A stretch of 52,945 bases of DNA from Ramlibacter sp. GTDB taxonomy: Bacteria; Pseudomonadota; Gammaproteobacteria; Burkholderiales; Burkholderiaceae_C. The notes beneath the pieces are model-generated. The model did not search any database. It was not told the origin of the DNA and worked only from the letters and a program-made list of their open reading frames with translations. Within the stretch, counting starts at the first letter, position 1; each line of letters begins with the position of its first letter. A program made the translations under genes and the position numbers. The stretch lies in assembly GCA_022844525.1 (NCBI GenBank), contig JALHLO010000003.1, positions 1 to 52,945 on the forward strand. Reading direction: 5' to 3'. Shown here piece by piece: positions 17,893 to 26,498 of the stretch.

Positions 17893-18563
17893 CCGCGGCG
17901 CTCCAGCACGTAGCCCACGCCCCGCACCGTATGGATCAGCTTGTCGTCGAAGGGGTCGTCAATCTTTGCCCGCAAACGACGCACTGCGACTTCGACCACG
18001 TTCGTTTCGGAATCGAAGTGGATGTCCCACACCAGGGATGCGATCTGCGTGCGCGAGAGAACCTGGCCGGCTTTCTGCGCCAGCAGCGACAGCAAGGCGA
18101 ACTCCTTGGCAGACAGGTCGACGCGGCGGCCGGAACGCGTTGCCCGGTGACGCACCGGATCGATCTCCAGGTCCGCCACCCGGACCACCGGATCCGCCGG
18201 CACCGCCTGGTTGCGCTTGAGCAGCGCGCGGACACGCGCAAGCAGCTCGGGGAACTGGAAGGGCTTGACCAGGTAATCGTCGGCCCCGAGGTCGAACCCG
18301 CGCACCTTGTCGTCCACGCGCTCACGGGCCGTGAGCATCAGCACCGGTGTCTGCCGGGACGTGCGCAACGCAGAGAGCACGGCGAAGCCGTCGATCCCCG
18401 GCAGCATCACGTCGAGGATGACCAGGTCGTGGTCGCCGTTGACTGCAACGTGCAAACCGTCCGTGCCATTGCTGGCCACCTCCACCGTGTAGCCGCTCTC
18501 CGCGAGCCCTTGCCGAAGGTACTCTGCGGCTTTCGGCTCGTCTTCCACGACGAGGATCTTCAC
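17889..18563 (-). CDS. OmpR-family copper response regulator, CusR/CopR-like
   Basis: A 224-residue regulator: a receiver domain with the phospho-acceptor Asp51 (LVILDVMLPGIDG) and Lys in LVKPF, then a winged-helix DNA-binding domain (FDSETNVVEVAVRRLRAKID, ending HTVRGVGYVLE). The start is GTG 18563, preceded by TGGAGC; the longer frame from 18656 lacks the family's beginning. It is coupled to the sensor kinase. A NATNAC-N6-GTAATN dyad lies 11 bases upstream of its start, and three more copies lie at other promoters in the window, which suggests autoregulation and a local regulon. Confidence 0.9.
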   Translation of the reverse strand: MKILVVEDEPKAAEYLRQGLAESGYTVEVASNGTDGLHVAVNGDHDLVILDVMLPGIDGFAVLSALRTSRQTPVLMLTARERVDDKVRGFDLGADDYLVKPFQFPELLARVRALLKRNQAVPADPVVRVADLEIDPVRHRATRSGRRVDLSAKEFALLSLLAQKAGQVLSRTQIASLVWDIHFDSETNVVEVAVRRLRAKIDDPFDDKLIHTVRGVGYVLERRG

Positions 18564-18573
18564 GCTTGCTCCA

Positions 18574-18591
18574 GATAACAAAACCGTAATG
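18574..18591. promoter_or_regulatory. Putative CopR/CusR box 3 (between regulator and Met-rich lipoprotein)
   Basis: The site reads GATAAC-AAAACC-GTAATG. The right half-site is identical to those at 608 and 32105; the left half is weaker. It lies between divergent genes at 18563 (minus) and 18686 (plus). No -10 hexamer at the 33-base distance is convincing here. Confidence 0.45.
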
Positions 18592-18685
18592 TGCGGATGT
18601 TCTTGGTGTCCATGCGTGCGATGGTAGCGAAGCTGCGGGCCCGGGAGCGTTAGCATCGCACTGCAAGGCCAACTGGAGAAGATTC

Positions 18686-18937
18686 ATGAAGATTCGCACC
18701 ATCACGACCGCGGTCACCACCGCTTCCCTCTCGCTGATCCTGAGTGCCTGCGCCGCCCCGCGTGCGGCGCACGACGAACACGCCAACATGGACCCGCAAG
18801 CCATGTGCGAGATGCACAAGAAGATGATGGGTTCCATGACCCCTGAACAGCAGCAGGCCATGATGGCCGAACACATGAAGGACATGTCTGCCGACATGCG
18901 CGCCCGCATGCAGGAGATGCACGCGCGCTGCAGGTAG
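18686..18937 (+). CDS. Small Met/His-rich lipoprotein
   Basis: An 83-residue protein with a lipoprotein signal (SLSLILSAC, Cys about residue 22). The mature part is very rich in Met and His with Gln (DEHANMDPQAMCEMHKKMMGSMTPEQQQAMMAEHMKDM). The MxxxM/HxxM pattern suggests Cu(I) or Ag(I) binding at an envelope membrane. TGGAGAAGATTC precedes the ATG. It is divergent from the copper response regulator and shares its upstream box, so it is probably copper-induced. It resembles short Met-rich proteins of copper islands, but I cannot assign a named family. Confidence 0.75.
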   Translation: MKIRTITTAVTTASLSLILSACAAPRAAHDEHANMDPQAMCEMHKKMMGSMTPEQQQAMMAEHMKDMSADMRARMQEMHARCR

Positions 18938-18966
18938 GCGCGTGGAGTGCGGGAGGCCTGGTGTCC

Positions 18967-19614
18967 TCAGGCAGCGGCCCGGCCACCGTATCGCCGGTCG
19001 GCGAAATGGACGCAGACGATCACGCTCAGGACCGCAGCGAAGAAGCACCACACCGAAATGAACCAGCGCGCATAGACCAGGTAGCTCGCCACCCATGCGA
19101 CCAGTGCCGCGGCGCCGAACAGCCGCACCATGGGATGGCTGGTCAGGAGCATGCTGACGGTCGTGGATACCAGGTACAGCAGCATGACGGCCGCCGCGAA
19201 GAAATGCGGTGAGGCGTATTCGATGTGACCACCCACCGGTGACGCGGTGATCGGGAAGGCGAACATACCGTACAGCAGGAAAACGGCCACGAGCATGCCG
19301 ATGATGGCCAGCGTGCCCAGCAGCCGGTGGCGGCCGCCCGGGGGTTCGATCAAGCACGCCGCCATCGGCACATACACCGGCCACAGCACGTGTGAGAAGA
19401 AAGAGTAGAACTGCGTCACCGCAGCCGTCAGGCGCGGAGTGTCCCAGCCGAAACTGAGCCAGAGCACTCCCTCGGCAAGCTGCTGGATGGCGAACAGCAG
19501 CGGGATGGCGGCGAAGGGCAGTTCGCGCGGCGTACGGGCGAGCCGCACGGTCATCACCCCGGCGCCGAGCAGGACAGCGCCCGCGGAAAAGCTGGCGGTG
19601 GCGGAAAAGCACAT
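18967..19614 (-). CDS. DUF6629-type membrane protein
   Basis: A 215-residue integral membrane protein with about seven hydrophobic helices. It starts MCFSATASFSAGAVLLGAG, the N-terminal signature of the DUF6629 family, and includes AIQQLAEGVLWL and PVYVPMAACLIEP, also typical. The function is unknown. It is convergent with the Met-rich lipoprotein gene (gap 29 bases) and divergent from the formate/nitrite transporter, with an Fnr-type box between. A -10-like TAATCT near 19621 would place the start of transcription almost at the ATG, so the box probably serves the other gene. Confidence 0.7.
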   Translation of the reverse strand: MCFSATASFSAGAVLLGAGVMTVRLARTPRELPFAAIPLLFAIQQLAEGVLWLSFGWDTPRLTAAVTQFYSFFSHVLWPVYVPMAACLIEPPGGRHRLLGTLAIIGMLVAVFLLYGMFAFPITASPVGGHIEYASPHFFAAAVMLLYLVSTTVSMLLTSHPMVRLFGAAALVAWVASYLVYARWFISVWCFFAAVLSVIVCVHFADRRYGGRAAA

Positions 19615-19647
19615 GGCGCCAGATTAGTCCGTGCGATCGCCACCCGC

Positions 19648-19661
19648 TTGACCGGTATCAA
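19648..19661. promoter_or_regulatory. Putative Fnr-type box at formate/nitrite transporter
   Basis: The site reads TTGACCGGTATCAA, an exact TTGA-N6-TCAA, 47 bases before the ATG at 19709. FNT channels are classic anaerobically controlled genes, which supports an oxygen-responsive regulator. No clean -10 was seen towards the plus strand. Confidence 0.5.
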
Positions 19662-19708
19662 CGCCGCGATGCGCCGCACGGGCAGCATGGGCGCAGCGAG
19701 GCCGCCCC

Positions 19709-20596
19709 ATGACCACCGAACTCTTTGGATCCGATGCTTATTCGCCCGCCGAAGTCGCGCGCCGGGTGGAAACCGTCGGCGTCGCGAAGGCGCAGATGGC
19801 GCTGCTGCCGCTGGCGATGCTCGGCGTGCTCGCCGGAGCTTTCATCGGCCTGGGCTCGATGTTGTTCGTGCTCGTTCGGGCCGACGCCACCCTGGGGCTC
19901 GCGGCCTCGCAGCTGGTGTCCGGACTGGTGTTCTCGCTCGGCCTCGTGCTGGTGGTCGTCGCGGGCGCGGAGCTATTCACCGGCAACAACCTGCTGGCCA
20001 TGGCCTGGGCGGACGGCCGGATCACTTCAACACAGGTGTTGCGCAACTGGGTCGTGGTGTGCGCCGCCAATTTCGCAGGCGCCGCAGGGCTCGCCCTCCT
20101 CGTCTACCTGAGCGGCCACACGGGCCTGGGCAGCGGGGCGGTCGGGCGGGCAGCGGTGCGCATCGCGCTGGCCAAGCAGGACCTGGGCGTGCAGCAGGCC
20201 TTCTTTCGCGGCGTCCTGTGCAACGTGCTCGTGTGCATGGCGGTGTGGATGGCCATGGCCGGCCGCAGTGTCGTCGACAAGGCGGTGGCGGTGATCTTCC
20301 CCGTGACGGCATTCGTCGCAGCCGGGTTCGAGCACAGCATCGCCAACATGTACCTCATGCCGCTGGCGATGCTGGTGCAGGCCGGCAGTGGCGTGGCTGC
20401 CGGCGAATCGGCAGTGACCCTGGGGGGCATGGGCGCCAACCTCGCGGTCGTGATCGCCGGCAATCTGGTCGGCGGGAGCGTTCTCGTGGGACTCACGTAC
20501 CACTTGATCTACCGCCGCAAGCCGCAGCCTGCATTGGAGGCGCGGACACGCTCGAAGCCAGCTTCAGAAGAACCACTGCGCGTAGGCGAACCATAG
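19709..20596 (+). CDS. Formate/nitrite transporter family channel
   Basis: A 295-residue FNT-family protein (FocA/NirC type), a pentameric inner-membrane channel for small monovalent anions such as formate, nitrite or hydrosulfide. Family marks are visible: VVAGAELFTGNNL near residue 90 and GFEHSIANMYLMPLAM near 208, with the central His used for proton relay. Six membrane helices fit. The C-terminal 30 residues are polar and overlap the 3' end of the outer-membrane gene on the other strand by 33 bases. Which anion is carried cannot be told. Confidence 0.88.
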   Translation: MTTELFGSDAYSPAEVARRVETVGVAKAQMALLPLAMLGVLAGAFIGLGSMLFVLVRADATLGLAASQLVSGLVFSLGLVLVVVAGAELFTGNNLLAMAWADGRITSTQVLRNWVVVCAANFAGAAGLALLVYLSGHTGLGSGAVGRAAVRIALAKQDLGVQQAFFRGVLCNVLVCMAVWMAMAGRSVVDKAVAVIFPVTAFVAAGFEHSIANMYLMPLAMLVQAGSGVAAGESAVTLGGMGANLAVVIAGNLVGGSVLVGLTYHLIYRRKPQPALEARTRSKPASEEPLRVGEP

Positions 20597-21715
20597 GTCC
20601 TTCCGCTGGCCGAATTCGGAGCTGCGATGGCCACCATAGAGTTGCGCGCCAGCCGCAAGGTCCAGGTTCTGGCGCACTGAGTAAGTGAGTCGAGGTGAGA
20701 CGTACCGGCTGCGGTCGTCCAGGTTGCTCGCCAGCCAGGTTTCCCACTTCAGGAGCGGCGTGAACTCGTAGCGGGCGTAGAAGCCCGCGTAGCGGCGTCC
20801 CAGGTTCTGGCGCCGGCCGAGGAGCAAGCCTGCGACGTCATAGCGCGCCGCATCCCTCGTACCGGAACCGTCGAAATACAGTTCGGCCGTCAGCGTCAAC
20901 GTGTTGGCGAACGCGTAGTCCCACCCGAGCAGCAAGCGCTGAGGCGTGCCGCCTGTGTTCTGGCGGGTCACCGTCCATTCTCCGCGGATGCCGGCACCAC
21001 CGAGCTGGCCGGCGACATCCAGTCCCAGCACGTAGCCTTCGCGGACCTGTCCGGCCGTCACGGAATAGTCCAGGCCCGACGTGTTCGCATGCCACTGCGC
21101 AAGAGCGAAGTCTCGCTCGCCGCGCACGGGCGCGTACACGAAAGAAAGGCGGGACACCGCGGAGCGCTTGTGCTCCAGCAGCAGGGCGTCGACGCCCTCC
21201 CGTTCGCCGGGCTCCAGCGCGGTGGGACTGACGGGATTCAACAAGTCCAGCGGGCTCCAGAAGCGTCCGGTGCCCCATGCGATCCGCTGGCGCCCTACGC
21301 GCAGGTCGGTGGCCCCGCGAGAAAGCGTGATCGCCGCGCGCCGGACGCGGTGGCGGCCCAGTACATCGCCGCCGCGCACATATTCGCTCTCGAGGTCCCA
21401 GTAGGTGCGGCGTGGCAATGCGGCTAGCAACGCGAACTCGCGTGTGCCGAGATAGCTGCCGAGGAGCACTTCGTTGTCGTACTGGAATTCGACGCCGACC
21501 GCGGGCCGCAGCTGGCCCTTCCACTCCAGGCGCAGCCGGTTGACGTCCAGGCTGTAGCCTTCCGGCCCGCCGAAGCTGGTGGTGGAATGGATCGCCGTGT
21601 TCTTGTAGTGCCCGGAGAATGCCACTCCATTGGCATCGGGGTCCTCGGCCTGCGCAGAGCCCGCCGCGGCCAACAATGCGATGGCAAAGCCGGCGGCACT
21701 CGCCTGCCTAGGCAT
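20564..21715 (-). CDS. Outer-membrane beta-barrel protein, last gene of the ten-gene operon
   Basis: A 383-residue protein with a signal peptide (cleavage near AQAED, residue 24), alternating amphipathic strands and a C-terminal QWFF, the aromatic end that marks outer-membrane barrels. The segment DLRVGRQRIAWGTGRFWSPLDLLNPVSP is typical of barrels that accompany LolA-like and MMPL or FtsX exporters. Its ATG overlaps the stop of the permease gene by 8 bases. It would provide the outer-membrane end of the export system. It is not a general trimeric porin by its motifs. Confidence 0.8.
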   Translation of the reverse strand: MPRQASAAGFAIALLAAAGSAQAEDPDANGVAFSGHYKNTAIHSTTSFGGPEGYSLDVNRLRLEWKGQLRPAVGVEFQYDNEVLLGSYLGTREFALLAALPRRTYWDLESEYVRGGDVLGRHRVRRAAITLSRGATDLRVGRQRIAWGTGRFWSPLDLLNPVSPTALEPGEREGVDALLLEHKRSAVSRLSFVYAPVRGERDFALAQWHANTSGLDYSVTAGQVREGYVLGLDVAGQLGGAGIRGEWTVTRQNTGGTPQRLLLGWDYAFANTLTLTAELYFDGSGTRDAARYDVAGLLLGRRQNLGRRYAGFYARYEFTPLLKWETWLASNLDDRSRYVSPRLTYSVRQNLDLAAGAQLYGGHRSSEFGQRKDLWFAYAQWFF

Positions 21716-24224
21716 GCCGGATCGCCTCCGCTGGCTGCAGCCGTGCCGCGCGCCAGGCGGGGTACAGCGCCGCGACCACGCTCAGGGCTAGCAGCAGGAG
21801 GGCGGGACGCACGACGCTGCCGGCCAGGAACACCGGGTAGATGATGCCGGTCAAGCCGGGAATGGCCTGCAGGCCTTTTGCATACACGGATAGGTCGAGT
21901 CCCCGCGCGCCAAGATAGCCGACCACGGGGATCCCCACGGCAAGGCCCGCGAAGATCCCGACGGTGGCGAGGACGAGCGATTCATACACCACGAGCATGA
22001 CGATGGCGCGCGGACGCGTGCCCAGGGCCATCATGATGCCGAGCTCGCGCGTGCGCTCCATCACCGACATCATCAACGTGTTCATGACGCCGATGGCCAC
22101 GACCGACAGGACGATTCCCGTGATGAGGCGCAGGACCACGCGCACGTACTCGATCATCTGGTCCAGTTCGGGCAGCAGGCTGCGCCAGGTGACAGCCACG
22201 GCGTCGGCCGACAGCAACTCGCCGATCGCGGCGCGCGCGGCGTCGAGCCGGTCGCGGTCCTTCAGGCGCACGGCAATCGTCGAGATCCGCCCCGGCATGC
22301 CAAGCAGGTTCTGTGCGGCCCCCAGAGTCACGAATCCCAGCGTCGCATCGAAGGCATCGCTGCCGGTGTCGAAAAGCCCCACAACTCGATACGCGGCCGA
22401 GCCGACGCTCCCGTCCGCTGCCTGCGCCATCACCACCACCTTCTCGCCGAGCCGCAGGCCCAGCTTCTCCGCGAGCCGGTCCCCGAGCACGATGTCCTGG
22501 TCCGCGCCGGGCTGCAGCATGCGGCCGCTGCGCACCGCACGGTCCATGAACGTGACCTGGCGTTCGGCCGTGGCGTCGATGCCGACCAGCATGAGATTTT
22601 GCGACTGCGTCGCACTGTTCGCGAGCGCCATGGACTGCACGCGCGGCGCGGCTGCCGCGACATCGGGCACGGCGCGCACCTGCCGCAGCAGCACGTCTGC
22701 ATCGGCGAGCGAGTTCGCCGGCTCCATGTCGGTGCGCAAACGCGGGTGCTGCACCTGGATGTCGCCGGTCACGTAGCCAGTGGAGTTCTCGACGATCTGG
22801 ACCAGGTAGCCGTCGACGAAGCCGATGAGGAAGACGAACGCCCCCACGCCAAACGCGGTGGCGGTCACGGTCAGGGCAGTCCGTTGCGGATTGCGGCCGA
22901 TGCCGCGCGCCGCGATCTTCACCAGCAGGGGCAAGGGCAGCCACGATGCACGGGCGGTGCGGCGTGCGCGCGCCAGGGCGCGGTCACCGCTGCGCTCGCT
23001 GGGCAGGCCGCGAATGGCCGCGATCGGCACCAGGCTGGCGGCCCGCCAGGCGGGATAGATGGCGGCGCAGACGCCGATGGCGAAGACCAGCAGCGAGATC
23101 GCCGCGGCCCGGTCCGCCCGCGGCAACGGATACACCATGGATGTCAGGCCCTGCATGGTCTCCATCGCCCGCACGTAGCGGCCGAAATCCATGCCGTTCA
23201 CTGCGTAATACTGAACCAGCGCGATGCCGGCGGCGGCGCCCAGCAGCAACCCCGCCAGCCCCAGCAGACAAGCCTCGTAGAACACCACGCGCGTCAGTTG
23301 CGCGCGGCTGGTGCCCAGTGCCATCATCACGCCGAATTCGCGCGTGCGCTCCAGCACCGCCATCAGCACGGTGTTCGTGATGCCCACGGCCACCACCACG
23401 AACAGCACCAGCAGGAGCACGTAACCGACGACTTCGTGGAACGCGACCGATTGCACCACGAGGGGCAGCAGGCGCGGCCAATCGAGGACTTCGTGGTCGG
23501 CCCCGAGCGCGGCCTGCAGCCGCGCCGTCACGGCGGGCACCTCCCCACGGTCCTTCAGGCGCGCCACCACGGTCGTCACGCCGCCTTCCGTGGCGTACAG
23601 GTCCTGTGCCGCCGCCAGCGTCATGAGCACGTAGCTGCCATCGAGCATGTCCATGCGCGTGCGGAAGATCCCCTGCACCCGGTAACGGGCAGCACCGACG
23701 GAACCGTCGGACGCCTGCGTCACCAGCACCAGCTCGCCGCCGACCCTGGCGCCCAGGGCTTCGGCGATGCGCGATCCCACCACGACTGCGTCGCGTTCGC
23801 CGGGCTGCAGGAAGCGCCCTTGCTCGATCGTCTGGTGCAGGGTGGTGACGGCCTGCTCCGCCTGCGGGTCCACTCCCAGGACCATGACACCCCGCGACTT
23901 GTCCGCCACGCTGGCCAGCGCACTGCCTTCGAGGCGCTGGCTCACGGCGGAACCTCCGGCGGCCTGGCTGACCCGGCCCGCCACCGAGCTTCCGTCGGCG
24001 AGCATCCGGTCCAGTGACTGGTCGTCGTGGTACCCCTCGCGATGGACCTGCAGGTGGCCAGACAGGTAGCGCGTGGAGTTCTCGACCATCTGCGCGTTCA
24101 CGCCGTCGATGAAGGCCCACAGGAACAGCAGCGCCACCATGCCGACCGAGATCGCAGCCACGGTGATGGTGCTGCGGCGCACGTTGCGCAGCACGTTGCG
24201 GGCCGCCAGGCGCAGGAAGATCAC
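21708..24224 (-). CDS. ABC transporter permease with duplicated FtsX units
   Basis: An 838-residue inner-membrane permease made of two similar halves. Each has an N-terminal helix (RNVLRNVRRSTITVAAISVG; KIAARGIGRNPQRTALTVTATAFG), a periplasmic MacB/LolE-like domain (VENSTRYLSGHLQVH; VENSTGYVTGDIQVQ) and an FtsX three-helix domain (RTREFGVMMALGTS; RTRELGIMMALGTR). Most LolC/E or MacB-type permeases have one such unit, so this is an internal duplication or fusion. Start GTG 24224 follows GGAGTAGGGT. The gene sits next to its ATPase and to genes for a LolA-like carrier and a barrel, suggesting extraction of a lipid or lipoprotein from the inner membrane. Confidence 0.88.
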   Translation of the reverse strand: MIFLRLAARNVLRNVRRSTITVAAISVGMVALLFLWAFIDGVNAQMVENSTRYLSGHLQVHREGYHDDQSLDRMLADGSSVAGRVSQAAGGSAVSQRLEGSALASVADKSRGVMVLGVDPQAEQAVTTLHQTIEQGRFLQPGERDAVVVGSRIAEALGARVGGELVLVTQASDGSVGAARYRVQGIFRTRMDMLDGSYVLMTLAAAQDLYATEGGVTTVVARLKDRGEVPAVTARLQAALGADHEVLDWPRLLPLVVQSVAFHEVVGYVLLLVLFVVVAVGITNTVLMAVLERTREFGVMMALGTSRAQLTRVVFYEACLLGLAGLLLGAAAGIALVQYYAVNGMDFGRYVRAMETMQGLTSMVYPLPRADRAAAISLLVFAIGVCAAIYPAWRAASLVPIAAIRGLPSERSGDRALARARRTARASWLPLPLLVKIAARGIGRNPQRTALTVTATAFGVGAFVFLIGFVDGYLVQIVENSTGYVTGDIQVQHPRLRTDMEPANSLADADVLLRQVRAVPDVAAAAPRVQSMALANSATQSQNLMLVGIDATAERQVTFMDRAVRSGRMLQPGADQDIVLGDRLAEKLGLRLGEKVVVMAQAADGSVGSAAYRVVGLFDTGSDAFDATLGFVTLGAAQNLLGMPGRISTIAVRLKDRDRLDAARAAIGELLSADAVAVTWRSLLPELDQMIEYVRVVLRLITGIVLSVVAIGVMNTLMMSVMERTRELGIMMALGTRPRAIVMLVVYESLVLATVGIFAGLAVGIPVVGYLGARGLDLSVYAKGLQAIPGLTGIIYPVFLAGSVVRPALLLLALSVVAALYPAWRAARLQPAEAIRHA

Positions 24225-24227
24225 ACC

Positions 24228-24920
24228 CTACTCCGGCACGATGCGGCCGTCGCGCATGTGGATGATCCGCCTGGCGCGCTGCATCACCATCGGGTCGTGC
24301 GTGGAGAAGACGAAAGTCACCCCCTTGCGCTCGTTGAGGGTGCGCATCAGGTCCAGCAACGCCGCGCCGGCTACGGAGTCCAGGTTCGCCGTGGGTTCAT
24401 CCGGCAGCACGATCAGCGGCTCCGAGACGATGGCCCGGGCAACCGCCACCCGCTGCTGCTGGCCGCCCGAGAGCTCGTTGGGACGCCGGTGCTCCATGCC
24501 GCCCAATCCGAGCTCCTTGAGCAGCGCCAGCGCACGGGTCCGCCGCTCGCCTTCGCCCACACCCTGGAGCAGCATCACGTATTCGACGTTCTCCAGCGCG
24601 GAAAGCACCGGAATTAGGTTGTACTCCTGGAACACGAAGCCGATGTGCCGCAGCCGCACCTGCGCCAGTTCGGCCCTGGAGAGCCGCGTCGTTTCCACGT
24701 CGCCCACCCAGATCCGTCCCGAGGTCGGACTGTCGAGGCCGCCAATCAGGTTCAACAAGGTCGTCTTGCCGGAACCGGACGGCCCCACGAGGGCGGCGAA
24801 TTCGCCACCGCGGATTTCCAGGTCTACATCGCGCACGGCCGCGACCTCGATGCCGCCGCGCCGGTAGATGCGGGAGACCTTTTCCATCCGTACGACGACC
24901 TTCTGCCCGGCATCTGTCAT
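24228..24920 (-). CDS. ABC transporter ATP-binding protein, LolD/MacB type
   Basis: A 230-residue ATPase with Walker A GPSGSGKT (46-53), Q-loop FVFQEYNLIPVLSALENVE, signature LSGGQQQR, Walker B LIVLPDEPTANLDS and the H-loop STHDPMV. This is the LolD/MacB/FtsE subclass that pairs with FtsX permeases. The start is ATG 24920, overlapping the kinase stop (ATGA); the longer frame upstream is only the complement of the kinase gene. The Walker B residue before DEP is Pro where Ala is usual (LPDEP), a mild oddity. Confidence 0.92.
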   Translation of the reverse strand: MTDAGQKVVVRMEKVSRIYRRGGIEVAAVRDVDLEIRGGEFAALVGPSGSGKTTLLNLIGGLDSPTSGRIWVGDVETTRLSRAELAQVRLRHIGFVFQEYNLIPVLSALENVEYVMLLQGVGEGERRTRALALLKELGLGGMEHRRPNELSGGQQQRVAVARAIVSEPLIVLPDEPTANLDSVAGAALLDLMRTLNERKGVTFVFSTHDPMVMQRARRIIHMRDGRIVPE

Positions 24921-26488
24921 CGCGAGTCCTTTCTCAGCGCCGCCCATGTGAGCCAGCCCGCCACGAGAAAGCCCACCGTGGGCAATACCGACATGCCGCC
25001 AAGACGGGGCCCCGCACCTTGCGCCAGCAGCCAAGCGGAGGCCAGATACAGGGATGCACCCGCCAGCGCTGCGGCCAGCCGGCGCGCACCTTCCTGCGAC
25101 GCCCGATGCGCTTCGCGCCCGCGGGGAGCCTGCCATCGCTGTGCGAGCTCTCGTACCTCATGCACGAGCCTGCCCAAGCTGCGCGGTGCCTGTCGCGCGA
25201 ATAGCATGCTTTCGAACTTGAGACGGTCGATCGGCGCCTGGGGCTGTCCTGCCTCCGCCTCCTGCATCACGGCACCCGCACGCGCGAACAGGCCCTCGAG
25301 CAGGTTGAACGCGGGGTCCAGCTTGCGCACCGTGCTCTCCATCAGGAAGATCGCCCGCATCAGCACCAGCAGGTGATGCGGCACGCGGACGTTGTGGCCG
25401 TGGCCGATGCGAGTGACCCGCAGGAAGGCTTCGCCGAAGGACCAGTCGCGCAGCGGCTTGCGGGCGTAGTCCTGGATCACCTCCTCGAGTCCCAGGCGCA
25501 GTTCGCGCCGGTCGATTTCGCCGGAAAGCATGCCCAGGTCCAGGAAGGCATCCAGCAACCATTCCGCATCCTGCTGTGCAAAAGCGAGCATGAACGCCAC
25601 GAGGTTGAAACGCGTCGCCCGGTCGAGAAAGCCGACCAGGCCGAAATCGTGCAGGCAGATGCGGCCGTCGGCCAGCACGAACAGGTTGCCCGGATGCGGA
25701 TCGCCATGGAACACACCCGCGCGGAAGAACTGACACAGGTAAGCTTCGACCAGCACGTGCGCGAGGCGCGGCCCTTCAGCGGCGAAGGCCGCGTCATCGA
25801 TGCGGCGGCCGTGGCTCATCTCCTGCACCATCACCCATTCCGTGTAGAGGCCGTCGATCACCGCGGGCACCGTGATGCCGGGCGCGTCCCGGAAGATCTC
25901 CGCGAACCTCTCGTTGTTCATGGCCTCCTGCCGGAAGTCGATCTCCTTGTGCAGGTTGCGCGCCAGCTCGTCGACGATGTCCAGCGGCCGCAGCCGCCCG
26001 GCGGATGGCACCACCCACAGCAGCGAATGGATGAACCACCGGAGGATGCGCACGTCCTGTTCGACGATCCTGCGGATGCCGGGCCGACGAATCTTCACGA
26101 CCACCTCGCGGCCGTCCGGCATGCAAGCGCGGTGCACCTGGGCGATGGAACCGGCGGCGAACGGCTCCGGATCGAAACTGGCGAACACCTGCTCCATCGG
26201 GCCGAAAGAGCGCTCTACCTCGAGCCGCGCCTGCAGTGCATCGAAGGGCTCGACACGGTCCTGCAAGCGCTGGAGCTCGGCGACATAGGAGTCCGGCAGC
26301 AGCTCCCTGTGCAGGCTCAAGCCCTGCCCCAGCTTGACGAAAGTGGTCCCCAGCTGCTCCAGCACGCGCGCGACCCTCTGCTCCGGTGGAACGCGTGGCT
26401 TGCGCAGTCCGGCGCGTACCAGGGACCACCAGAGCAGGTACCCCCAGAGGGCAATGTTGATCCGGAGAAGGCGCGAGCCGAGCCGCAT
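24917..26488 (-). CDS. UbiB/AarF (ABC1/ADCK) family atypical kinase
   Basis: A 523-residue protein with the UbiB-family marks: KLGQGLSLHRELLP (K52-Q55), the Ala-rich nucleotide loop AAGSIAQVH (one Ala replaced by Gly), VVKIRRPG, GVFHGDPHPGNLFV and the metal-binding HDFGLVG. Two hydrophobic segments at the C-terminus would anchor it in the membrane. UbiB proteins are ATPases that extract or organise hydrophobic lipids such as ubiquinone precursors. No ubiquinone genes are near. It begins 10 bases after the PRPP synthase stop and ends in the ABC ATPase start (ATGA), so it is firmly in the operon. Start ATG 26488 is preferred. Confidence 0.88.
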   Translation of the reverse strand: MRLGSRLLRINIALWGYLLWWSLVRAGLRKPRVPPEQRVARVLEQLGTTFVKLGQGLSLHRELLPDSYVAELQRLQDRVEPFDALQARLEVERSFGPMEQVFASFDPEPFAAGSIAQVHRACMPDGREVVVKIRRPGIRRIVEQDVRILRWFIHSLLWVVPSAGRLRPLDIVDELARNLHKEIDFRQEAMNNERFAEIFRDAPGITVPAVIDGLYTEWVMVQEMSHGRRIDDAAFAAEGPRLAHVLVEAYLCQFFRAGVFHGDPHPGNLFVLADGRICLHDFGLVGFLDRATRFNLVAFMLAFAQQDAEWLLDAFLDLGMLSGEIDRRELRLGLEEVIQDYARKPLRDWSFGEAFLRVTRIGHGHNVRVPHHLLVLMRAIFLMESTVRKLDPAFNLLEGLFARAGAVMQEAEAGQPQAPIDRLKFESMLFARQAPRSLGRLVHEVRELAQRWQAPRGREAHRASQEGARRLAAALAGASLYLASAWLLAQGAGPRLGGMSVLPTVGFLVAGWLTWAALRKDSR

Positions 26489-26498
26489 GGAGTGCGGG

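Noticed and set aside
22599-24017. Plus-strand open frame of 472 codons opposite the ABC permease
   Set aside because: Composition is that of an antisense shadow (His, Gln, Arg-rich) and no domain is visible.
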